7,072 bases of DNA, from assembly GCA_023818745.1 (NCBI GenBank), contig JAMWBY010000069.1, forward strand, positions 1 to 7,072. Direction: 5' to 3'. Below are positions 1 through 6,279 of this stretch, piece after piece (within the stretch, counting starts at the first letter, position 1; the number at the start of each line of letters is the position of its first letter). The notes beneath the pieces are model-generated. The model ran no database searches and was not told the origin of the DNA. It saw only the letters and a program-made list of their open reading frames with translations. Origin of the DNA: Candidatus Omnitrophota bacterium. Its GTDB lineage: Bacteria > Ratteibacteria > UBA8468 > B48-G9 > JAFGKM01. Position numbers and translations under genes: made by a program.

Positions 1-65
1 TTGCGACGAAAAGGAGCAATTCCTGTGCCGATTGGCGACCGCAACTTGCATTTTTCCGATAAAAA
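1..65. other. G+C-rich segment of unknown nature, possible structured RNA end
   Basis: About half of the first 60 bases are G or C, against roughly 30% in the rest of the window. In AT-rich genomes such islands are often structured RNA genes. The bases can pair as an outer stem (TTGCG at 1-5 with CGCAA at 40-44) enclosing two short hairpins (AGGA 12-15 with TCCT 21-24, and GCC 27-29 with GGC 34-36), which resembles a three-way junction. The segment is cut by the window edge, no RNA family was recognised, and no reading frame here looks like a known protein end. It could also be the tail of an unrecognised gene or a dispersed repeat. Confidence 0.25.
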
Positions 66-136
66 GCGGGGTTGGTTTAATGGTAAAATATCAGCCTTCC
101 AAGCTGAGGATACGGGTTCGATTCCCGTACCCCGCT
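66..136 (+). tRNA. trnG: tRNA-Gly, anticodon TCC
   Basis: This is a complete cloverleaf of 71 nt. The 7-bp acceptor stem pairs GCGGGGT (66-72) with ACCCCGC (129-135). The D arm has a GTTT/AAAT stem (75-78 with 86-89) and a loop containing the conserved GG. The anticodon stem pairs TCAGC (91-95) with GCTGA (103-107) around a 7-nt loop, CTTCCAA, giving anticodon TCC at 98-100. The variable loop is 4 nt. The T stem pairs ACGGG (112-116) with CCCGT (124-128) around TTCGATT. Position 136 is T, the discriminator base expected for bacterial glycine tRNAs. CCA is not encoded, so it must be added by the CCA-adding enzyme. This tRNA reads GGA and, by wobble, GGG codons. GGA is common in the downstream genes. 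Confidence 0.96.
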
Positions 137-157
137 CTTTTATAAAATTTTATATTG

Positions 158-222
158 ACTAAAAATTAATTTTATATAAGGTGTTTGCAATTTTTTTATA
201 TAAGGTGTTTGCAATTTTTAGT
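158..222. repeat. 10-bp inverted repeat flanking the tandem duplication
   Basis: ACTAAAAATT at 158-167 is the exact reverse complement of AATTTTTAGT at 213-222. The arms enclose both 24-bp tandem copies apart from the last few bases of the second, which overlap the right arm. The arms are very AT-rich, so a chance match is possible. There is no GC-rich stem that would make this a convincing terminator for the tRNA gene. Confidence 0.4.
171..218. repeat. perfect 24-bp tandem duplication between tRNA-Gly and tig
   Basis: Bases 171-194 and 195-218 are identical over 24 bp. Each copy contains TATATAAGGTG followed by TTTGCAA and a T-run. The duplication fills the leader between the tRNA gene and the tig ribosome binding site. 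Each copy includes a TATAAG that resembles a -10 hexamer, and a TTGACT lies at 155-160. The 14-base spacing from TTGACT to the first TATAAG is too short for a good sigma-70 promoter. It may be a replication-slippage product or a duplicated operator; the sequence does not decide which. Confidence 0.9.
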
Positions 223-250
223 TAATTGTTTTGTGCTTTTGAACATTTAG

Positions 251-255
251 AGGAG
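251..255 (+). promoter_or_regulatory. ribosome binding site deciding the tig start
   Basis: AGGAG lies 6 bases before the ATG at 262. The same frame is open further upstream to a TTG near 226, but that start has no Shine-Dalgarno sequence. The protein beginning at 262 also aligns without offset with the N-terminus of trigger factor, so 262 is preferred. Confidence 0.85.
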
Positions 256-261
256 AAAAAT

Positions 262-1254
262 ATGAAGATAGAAATTAATAAGAAAAGTGGAATAGAGGTT
301 GATTTAGTTTGTGAAGTAGAAAAAGAAGAAATTGAAGAAGAAAAAAAGAATATAGTTAGAGAAATTAAGAAAGATGCTGAGATTGAAGGTTTTAGAAAGG
401 GAAAAGTTCCTGAGGAAATAATTGAAAAGAAATTTTTAGATAAAATACGAGAGAAACTTTTAAGGAATTTTATTACAAAAGCGTATTATGAAACAATCCA
501 AAAAGAAAAATTAATTCCTATTGTAGAACCAGACATTTATGATGTTAATTTAACCGATGAAAAACTTTCATTTAAAATTAGTATAGAGTTAAAACCAGAA
601 GTAAAAATAAAAAAATATAAAGGAATAACTATAAAAAAAGTTCAGCCTAAGGAAGTAAAAGAAGAAGATGTAGAAAAGGCATTGCAGGAACTTGAAAAAA
701 GGCCAGAAATTTCTTCATCTATTATTGACCTTGAAAAGAGACAGATGTGGAAAAAAAGGATAAGAGAAGAACTTGAAGAAAGGGAAAAAAATAATGCTGA
801 AATGGAAGAAGAAAAACAATTATGGGAAAGTTTATTTAAAAATTCTGAATTTATTATTCCTGAAAAACTTGTTAATAAAAGAGCATCTAAATATACAGAG
901 TATCATTTAAGAAGAGTTAATTTACAAGGTAAGAGTAGAGAAGAAATTGAAAAGATTGCGAAAGAAATTTTTCAAATGTTAAGACCATTAGCAGAAGAGG
1001 AAGTAAAAAAATATTTCATACTTGATAAAATTGCAGAAATTGAAAATATTCAGGTAGATGAAAATGAAATAAATGAGAAAATAGAAATTTTCAGCAGAAC
1101 AATCGGTAAACCATTTGAAGAAGTAAAAAAGGAAATAGAACAAAATGATGAAATAGAAAATATAAAAGAAGAAATAAAAATTGATAAAGCATATAAAATT
1201 GTCAAAGAAAATGCGAATTATATTGAAAAAATTATTATTCCAGGAAAGGAGTAA
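262..1254 (+). CDS. tig: trigger factor lacking the PPIase domain
   Basis: This is a ribosome-associated chaperone of 330 residues that shields nascent polypeptides at the exit tunnel. The ribosome-binding domain occupies about residues 1-115. Its docking signature GFRKGKVP lies at 43-50, the same position as in the E. coli protein. The linker strand typical of the family (around residues 110-145, KPEVKIKKYKGI and then a charged EEDVEKALQEL helix) follows. The sequence then passes directly into the helical C-terminal substrate-binding arms (about 160-325, including the FIIPEKLV element at 197-204). The FKBP-type peptidyl-prolyl isomerase domain, about 100 residues in ordinary trigger factors of about 430 residues, is missing with no frameshift or stop. 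The gene appears intact: it has a good Shine-Dalgarno sequence and the clpP ribosome binding site is embedded in its end. It lies first in a run with clpP and lon, as in many bacteria. The family call is secure. Chaperone activity without the isomerase is inferred from known trigger factor biochemistry. Confidence 0.9.
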   Translation: MKIEINKKSGIEVDLVCEVEKEEIEEEKKNIVREIKKDAEIEGFRKGKVPEEIIEKKFLDKIREKLLRNFITKAYYETIQKEKLIPIVEPDIYDVNLTDEKLSFKISIELKPEVKIKKYKGITIKKVQPKEVKEEDVEKALQELEKRPEISSSIIDLEKRQMWKKRIREELEEREKNNAEMEEEKQLWESLFKNSEFIIPEKLVNKRASKYTEYHLRRVNLQGKSREEIEKIAKEIFQMLRPLAEEEVKKYFILDKIAEIENIQVDENEINEKIEIFSRTIGKPFEEVKKEIEQNDEIENIKEEIKIDKAYKIVKENANYIEKIIIPGKE

Positions 1255-1259
1255 AATCT

Positions 1260-1859
1260 ATGAAAGACCAACTCATCCCCTATGTTATAGAAACAACTGA
1301 AAGAGGAGAAAGAGCATATGACATTTACTCAAGATTATTAAAAGACAGAATAATATTTTTGGGTTCTTCAATAACAGACCATATTGCAAATGTTATAATT
1401 GCAGAGTTTTTATTTCTACAGAATGAAGACCCTAAAAAAGATATACATTTGTATTTAAATACACCCGGTGGTTCAATAACAGCAGGCCTTGCTATTTATG
1501 ACACTATGCAATATGTTACATGTGATGTCTGCACCTATTGTATTGGTCAGGCAGCAAGTATGGGAGCAGTTTTACTTGCAGGTGGAACAAAAGGAAAGAG
1601 ATTTTTATTACCTCATAGTAGAGTTTTAATTCATCAACCATGGGGAGGAGTTGAAGGGAGTGTGATTGATGTAAGTATTCATACAAAAGAAATGATAAGA
1701 TTAAGGCAAATTATAAATGAAATTCTATCTCTTCATACAGGTCAACCAATTAAAAAGATTGAGAAAGATACAGAAAGGGATTATTTTATGAATTCAGAAG
1801 AAGCAATAAATTATGGTCTTGCTGATAAAATTATTGAATCTTCCAAAATTTCAAAATAA
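1260..1859 (+). CDS. clpP: ATP-dependent Clp protease proteolytic subunit ClpP
   Basis: This is the serine peptidase subunit that forms the two-ring, 14-subunit chamber of the cytoplasmic Clp protease. It degrades substrates unfolded by a Clp ATPase partner. The protein is 199 residues, normal for the family. The catalytic triad is Ser100 (GQAASMG), His125 (RVLIHQP) and Asp174 (DTERD), with spacings identical to E. coli ClpP. The N-terminal segment (VIETTERGERAYDIYSRLL) and the NTPGG oxyanion-strand motif at 67-71 are also conserved. Residue 1 lies just before the mature N-terminus of other ClpPs, so there is little or no propeptide. AAAGGAG at 1245-1251, inside the end of tig, lies 8 bases before the ATG; the gap to tig is 5 bp. 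The usual ATPase gene clpX does not follow, so the partner must be encoded elsewhere or be another Clp ATPase. Confidence 0.98.
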   Translation: MKDQLIPYVIETTERGERAYDIYSRLLKDRIIFLGSSITDHIANVIIAEFLFLQNEDPKKDIHLYLNTPGGSITAGLAIYDTMQYVTCDVCTYCIGQAASMGAVLLAGGTKGKRFLLPHSRVLIHQPWGGVEGSVIDVSIHTKEMIRLRQIINEILSLHTGQPIKKIEKDTERDYFMNSEEAINYGLADKIIESSKISK

Positions 1860-1865
1860 ATAAAA

Positions 1866-4199
1866 ATGGCGCTATTAAAAAGAACTGAGGGGAAAATAAA
1901 AAGAAAAAATGCTCCTTGTTTACCTTTAAGGGACATTATTGTTTTCCCTCATATGGTAATTCCTCTTTTTGTTGGAAGACCAAAATCGTTAAATGCTGTT
2001 GAAGAAGCAATTTCAAATGAAGGAAATCTTGTAATAGTTTTTCAAAAAGACCCCAATATAGAAGAACCGAAATATCAAGATATATATTCAATAGGAGTTT
2101 TAGCTAAAATTATACAAAGTTTAAAAGAAACAACTGGTGTAATGAAGATACTTGTTGAGGTTTCTGAAAGAGTTAAAATTCTTGACTTTTCAACTTTTAA
2201 AAATTATTTTGCAGTCAATTTTGATTTTATTAAAGAAGATTTAGAAGTCAATACTGAAATTGAGGCAATGTCAAGGTTATTACTTGACCTTTTACATAAA
2301 TATCTTTCTCTTAATTTGTCAGTTCCTAAGGAGTTATATTCAACAATTTCTACGATGGAAAGTCCTTCAAGGATATGTGATGCTATTGCTGGATATTTGC
2401 CCCTAAAGATTAAAGATAAAGGTAAAATTCTTGAAACAATTCCTTTAAAAGAAAGGTTGAATATTGCAATAGATATTTTAAACAAAGAAATTGAAGTTCT
2501 GGAAGTTCAGAAGAAAATACAGGATAAAGTTGTTAAAAAGATAGAAGATACTCAAAGACAATATATATTAACAGAACAACTTAAACAAATACAAAGAGAA
2601 CTGGGAAAAGAAGAAGAAACCCCTGAGATTGCTGAATTAAAAGAGAAAATAAAAAAGGCCAATATGCCTAAAAATGTTGAAGAAAAAGCACTTGAAGAGT
2701 TAAACCGTCTTTCAAAAATGATGCCTCTTTCTCCAGAAGCAACTGTATCAAGAACATATATTGAATGGCTCTGCAATTTACCCTGGGCTATTTCAACACA
2801 GGATAATCTTGACATAAATCATGCTAAAAAAATTTTGGATGAAGACCATTATGGACTTGAAAAAGTTAAAGAAAGAATACTTGAATATCTTGCTGTAAGA
2901 AGTAGGACTGATGCATTAAGAGGTCCGATTTTATGTTTTGTTGGTCCTCCAGGGGTAGGGAAAACATCTCTTGGAAAATCAATTGCAAGAGCACTTGGAA
3001 GAAAATTTGTAAGGATTTCACTTGGTGGAATAAGAGATGAAGCAGAAATCAGAGGACATAGAAGAACTTATATTGGGTCTCTTCCAGGAAGAATTATTCA
3101 ATCAATAAGAAAGGCAGGAGTAAATAATCCTGTGTTTTTACTTGATGAGATTGATAAACTGGGTAAGGACTTTAGAGGAGACCCTGCAAGTGCGTTACTT
3201 GAGGTTCTTGACCCTGAACAAAATAAAAATTTTTCAGATCATTATCTTGAAGTTGAATTTGATTTATCAAAGGTTTTATTTATAACAACTGCAAATACAG
3301 AGTTTACTATACCAGTTCCTCTTCTTGACAGAATGGAAGTTATATCTTTGCCTGGTTATACTTTATGGGAGAAAAAAGAAATCGCGAAACATTTTTTAAT
3401 TCCAAAGCAGATGAAGGAGCATGGTTTAACAGAAAGTAATATAAAATTTTCTGAAGATGCGATTTTAAAAATTATTAAAAATTATACAAGGGAAGCAGGC
3501 GTTAGAAATCTTGAAAGAGAAATAGCAAATATATGTAGAAAAGTGACAAAGAGAATTGTGGAAACAAAAAAAGAAGGACCATATATAATTACAACAAAAA
3601 ATTTAGAAAAATACCTTGGACCTGAAAAATTTACATCGCTTGAAATAGAAAAAGAAAATAAAATTGGAGTTGCAACTGGACTTGCCTGGACTGAATATGG
3701 TGGTGAGATTATATTTACAGAGGTTTTAACTATGAAAGGGAAGGGCGATTTGGTTTTAACAGGACAACTTGGAGATGTAATGAAAGAGTCAGCACGTGCT
3801 GCTTTAAGTTATGTAAGAGCCCATTCTGAAGAGTTTGGAATAAACCCTGATTTTTATAAAGAATTTGATATACATATTCATGTTCCTGAGGGTGCAATAC
3901 CAAAAGATGGCCCTTCAGCAGGTATAACAATTGTTACTGCTCTTGTTTCCTGTTTAACAAAAAGACCTATTGATGCAAATGTAGCAATGACAGGAGAAAT
4001 TACATTACAGGGAAAGGTTTTAAAAATTGGAGGGCTTAAAGCAAAAATCCTTGCTGCACAGAGAGCTGGTATTAAAAAAGTGGTAATTCCAAAAGAAAAT
4101 GATAAAGACCTAATTGAAATACCAAAAAAAATTAGAGAATCACTTGAAATCATAGAAGTTGAAGATATAAGAGAGGTTTTAAAACATGCCATTATATAA
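1866..4199 (+). CDS. lon: ATP-dependent protease Lon (LonA type)
   Basis: This is a soluble hexameric AAA+ serine protease that removes misfolded proteins and short-lived regulators. It has 777 residues (E. coli Lon has 784). The N-terminal substrate-recognition domain (about 15-205, with LPLRDIIVFP near residue 20) is followed by the long helical segment (about 205-305). Next comes the AAA+ module, with Walker A GPPGVGKT at 360-367, Walker B VFLLDEID at 423-430, and arginine-finger candidate Arg489 in LLDRME. The protease domain (about 595-777) carries Ser684 in KDGPSAG and Lys727 in GGLKAK, 43 residues apart as in E. coli. There are no membrane segments, which distinguishes it from LonB. 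The ATG lies 6 bp after the clpP stop, in the same frame, with no recognisable Shine-Dalgarno sequence (only A/T upstream), so translation is probably coupled to clpP. No better start exists before the N-domain. Confidence 0.98.
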   Translation: MALLKRTEGKIKRKNAPCLPLRDIIVFPHMVIPLFVGRPKSLNAVEEAISNEGNLVIVFQKDPNIEEPKYQDIYSIGVLAKIIQSLKETTGVMKILVEVSERVKILDFSTFKNYFAVNFDFIKEDLEVNTEIEAMSRLLLDLLHKYLSLNLSVPKELYSTISTMESPSRICDAIAGYLPLKIKDKGKILETIPLKERLNIAIDILNKEIEVLEVQKKIQDKVVKKIEDTQRQYILTEQLKQIQRELGKEEETPEIAELKEKIKKANMPKNVEEKALEELNRLSKMMPLSPEATVSRTYIEWLCNLPWAISTQDNLDINHAKKILDEDHYGLEKVKERILEYLAVRSRTDALRGPILCFVGPPGVGKTSLGKSIARALGRKFVRISLGGIRDEAEIRGHRRTYIGSLPGRIIQSIRKAGVNNPVFLLDEIDKLGKDFRGDPASALLEVLDPEQNKNFSDHYLEVEFDLSKVLFITTANTEFTIPVPLLDRMEVISLPGYTLWEKKEIAKHFLIPKQMKEHGLTESNIKFSEDAILKIIKNYTREAGVRNLEREIANICRKVTKRIVETKKEGPYIITTKNLEKYLGPEKFTSLEIEKENKIGVATGLAWTEYGGEIIFTEVLTMKGKGDLVLTGQLGDVMKESARAALSYVRAHSEEFGINPDFYKEFDIHIHVPEGAIPKDGPSAGITIVTALVSCLTKRPIDANVAMTGEITLQGKVLKIGGLKAKILAAQRAGIKKVVIPKENDKDLIEIPKKIRESLEIIEVEDIREVLKHAII

Positions 4200-4208
4200 G
4201 GAAGGAGG
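4198..4208 (+). promoter_or_regulatory. strong, doubled Shine-Dalgarno before the aminotransferase gene
   Basis: AAGGAAGGAGG overlaps the lon stop codon (TAA 4197-4199) and offers two alternative pairings with the 16S rRNA tail. AAGGA (4198-4202) lies 9 bases before the ATG at 4212, and AAGGAGG (4202-4208) lies 3 bases before it. It is the strongest ribosome binding site in the run and follows lon, which has none. Efficient translation of the aminotransferase independently of lon is an inference. Confidence 0.8.
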
Positions 4209-4211
4209 AAA

Positions 4212-5348
4212 ATGAAAAAGCATAAACTTTTTACTCCAGGACCAATAAGTATCCCTGAAGAAATTTTACTTGAAATGGCAAAACCAATTATGCATCACAG
4301 AACAGATGAGTTTTTAAGTATAGCAAAAGAGGTTTTTGAAGGACTTAAATATCTGTTTCAAACAAAAAATGATGTTTTGATTTTAGCATCTTCTGGAACG
4401 GGAGCAATGGAGGCAAGTATAACTAATTTATTCTCAAAAGGCGAAAAAATAATAGTTATAAATGGAGGAAAGTTTGGAGAAAGATTTGTAGAGATAGGTA
4501 AAGCATATGGGCTTGATGTTATTGATTTTAAAGTTGAATGGGGAAAGACATTGCCAAAAGAAGAACTTGAAAAAATAATTGAACAAAACGAAGATGCTAA
4601 AGGTGTTTTTGCAAATCTATGTGAAACATCTACAGCAACTCATTTTGATGTAAAAAGTTATGGAGAAATTATTTCAAAATATGATGATATGATTTTTGTT
4701 GTTGATGCAATAAGTTCTCTTGGTGCAATACCGTGTTATATGGATGAGTGGAATATAGATTGTTTACTGACCGGTTCTCAGAAGGCATTTATGCTTCCAC
4801 CTGGACTTGCTTTTATTTCTTTAAGTGAAAAGGCATGGGGAAAGACGAAAAATTCAAATCTACCTAAATATTATTTTGACTTAAAAAAATACAAAAATTC
4901 ACTTGAAAAATTTGATTTTCCTTTTACAATTCCTGTTTCTTTAATCGTTGGTTTGAGAAAAGCAATAGAAATAATAAGACAATATACACTTGAGAAAATA
5001 TGGGAAGAGCATAAAAAAAGAGCAACTGCAACGAGACAAGCAATTATATCAATGGGTTTAAAATTACTTTCTTCCTCTCCTTCAGATGTTGTTACAGCGA
5101 TTTTACTTCCTGAAAATATAAATGGAGACCAACTTATAAAATTTATCAGGAAAAATTATGGAATTTCTTTTGCTCCAGGTCAGGATAAATTAAAAGGTAA
5201 AATTATAAGAATTTCACATCTTGGCTGGCAGGATGAATTTGATGTTTTAACTGCATTAGATGCTTTTGGTGTTGGACTTGAAAAATTTGGATATAAAGTT
5301 GATATAGGCAAGGGAATTGAAAAAGCAAAAGAAATACTTTTTTCATAA
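4212..5348 (+). CDS. class V PLP-dependent aminotransferase (alanine-glyoxylate / serine-pyruvate type)
   Basis: This is a cytoplasmic fold-type I pyridoxal-phosphate enzyme of 378 residues, typical for the family. The N-terminus LFTPGPISIPEEIL with MHHRTDEF (27-34) is the hallmark of the alanine-glyoxylate/serine-pyruvate group. SGTGAMEAS (61-69) binds the cofactor phosphate, and Asp165 in VVDAISS should contact the pyridine nitrogen. Gln190-Lys191 in GSQKAFMLPPG supplies the Schiff-base lysine, and Arg333 in IIRISHLG is the likely substrate-carboxylate anchor. The probable reaction is amino transfer between a small amino acid (alanine or serine) and glyoxylate or pyruvate. Some bacterial members act in serine synthesis beside serA, but no serA is present here. 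The gap to lon is 12 bp, so it is in the same run, yet no link to proteolysis is evident. The family is secure; the substrate is not. Confidence 0.88.
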   Translation: MKKHKLFTPGPISIPEEILLEMAKPIMHHRTDEFLSIAKEVFEGLKYLFQTKNDVLILASSGTGAMEASITNLFSKGEKIIVINGGKFGERFVEIGKAYGLDVIDFKVEWGKTLPKEELEKIIEQNEDAKGVFANLCETSTATHFDVKSYGEIISKYDDMIFVVDAISSLGAIPCYMDEWNIDCLLTGSQKAFMLPPGLAFISLSEKAWGKTKNSNLPKYYFDLKKYKNSLEKFDFPFTIPVSLIVGLRKAIEIIRQYTLEKIWEEHKKRATATRQAIISMGLKLLSSSPSDVVTAILLPENINGDQLIKFIRKNYGISFAPGQDKLKGKIIRISHLGWQDEFDVLTALDAFGVGLEKFGYKVDIGKGIEKAKEILFS

Positions 5349-5355
5349 TTTGAAA

Positions 5356-6279
5356 ATGAACATTAATGAGCTCATCTTAAAAAAATTAATAAAAAATAAA
5401 AAAGAAGTTTCAAGAGAATTTTTTGGATATGTTGAGGCCTGGGTGAGCATTTTAGGGAACATTTTTCTTTTTATAATAAAGTTTTTATTTGGGATTGCTA
5501 CAAAAAGTATATCAATAATTACAGAGGCATTTCATTCTCTTTCTGATATTTTAACTTCGATTTTAGTCCTTGGAGGATTTAAATTGAGTAAAAAACCACC
5601 TGATGAAAAACATCCATTTGGTCATGGAAGGATTGAACAAATAGGAACATTGATAATAGCATTTTTACTTTTATTTGCATCTATTAACTTTACTAAAATT
5701 TCAATTGCAAGAATTAAAAATCCTATTGAAATTCAACCGAGTATTTTTATAATTATTTTTATGTTTTTTTCTGGATTTTTTAAAGAATGGATGACAAAAT
5801 TTTCATTTTTCCTTGGGAAAAAAATCAATTCAGATCTTTTAATTGCTGACGCATGGCATCACAGATTGGATAGTTTTGCTTCCTTTATTGTAGGGATTGG
5901 TCTTATTTTCATTAGATTTGGTGTTTATAAAGTTGATGGAATAATTGGTATAATAGTTATTTTGCTTTTGTTCTGGATTTCTTTTGATTTAATTAAAAAA
6001 ACAACAAGTTCTTTGATTGGAGAAGCTCCTGATGAAAAAACAATTGGGAAAATAAAAAAAATTATTTCTTCAAACTCTGAAATTTTAAATTCTCATGACA
6101 TAAAAGTTCATGATTACGGAAATAAAAAAATAATTTCTCTACATATTGAAGTTGAAAAGAATTTATCGTTGAAGCAGGCACATGATATAGCACTTAAAAT
6201 TCAGGATAAATTAAAAGAAGAGATTAAAAATTCTGAAGTTTCTGTTCATATAGACCCAATAGGAGAAAGAGATGACTAA
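5356..6279 (+). CDS. cation diffusion facilitator family transporter
   Basis: This is an inner-membrane divalent-metal/proton antiporter of 307 residues, expected to export Zn(II), Fe(II), Mn(II) or similar ions. Six hydrophobic helices can be placed at about 25-48, 52-74, 94-115, 127-143, 173-190 and 193-212. The metal site is visible as His60-x3-Asp64 in TM2 (EAFHSLSD) and His168-x3-Asp172 (DAWHHRLD) at the start of TM5. The family loop motif HPFGHGRIE is at 86-94. A cytoplasmic ferredoxin-like C-terminal domain (about 220-302) ends in VHIDP. There is no His-rich loop. The ATG at 5356 lies 7 bp after the aminotransferase stop and has only a weak ribosome binding site. A TTG at 5317 in the same frame would add 13 residues and overlap the upstream gene, and is less likely. 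The His/Asp sites are commonly associated with zinc, but the metal cannot be assigned. Confidence 0.92.
   Translation: MNINELILKKLIKNKKEVSREFFGYVEAWVSILGNIFLFIIKFLFGIATKSISIITEAFHSLSDILTSILVLGGFKLSKKPPDEKHPFGHGRIEQIGTLIIAFLLLFASINFTKISIARIKNPIEIQPSIFIIIFMFFSGFFKEWMTKFSFFLGKKINSDLLIADAWHHRLDSFASFIVGIGLIFIRFGVYKVDGIIGIIVILLLFWISFDLIKKTTSSLIGEAPDEKTIGKIKKIISSNSEILNSHDIKVHDYGNKKIISLHIEVEKNLSLKQAHDIALKIQDKLKEEIKNSEVSVHIDPIGERDD
6261..6265 (+). promoter_or_regulatory. ribosome binding site of the broken sixth gene
   Basis: AGGAG lies 6 bases before the ATG at 6272, inside the last codons of the transporter gene. That spacing matches the tig site. A well-formed site followed by only 14 open codons indicates that a longer gene once began here. 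Confidence 0.65.

Noticed and set aside
12..50. A cobalamin riboswitch.
   Set aside because: Only a short loose resemblance to the core (GCAATTCC followed by CCGCAACT) is present. The conserved 3' region is absent before the tRNA gene, and the downstream gene is a tRNA.
141..154. A 14-bp perfect palindrome of A and T directly after the tRNA gene, as a terminator.
   Set aside because: It has no G or C pairs and no loop, so it would not form a stable terminator hairpin; expected by chance in AT-rich DNA.
155..180. TTGACT (155-160) and TATAAG (175-180) as a sigma-70 promoter for tig.
   Set aside because: The spacing is 14 bases instead of 16-18, and in such AT-rich sequence hexamer matches arise easily. 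It is mentioned under the repeat but not annotated.
226..261. An upstream TTG start for trigger factor adding 12 residues.
   Set aside because: It has no Shine-Dalgarno sequence, while AGGAG precedes the ATG at 262 with ideal spacing, and the docking motif then falls at the family position.
2204..2485. A minus-strand open frame inside lon; similar ones at 2552-2815, 3730-3930 and 3878-4192.
   Set aside because: They lie wholly within the conserved lon coding sequence, have no family resemblance and read as antisense shadows.
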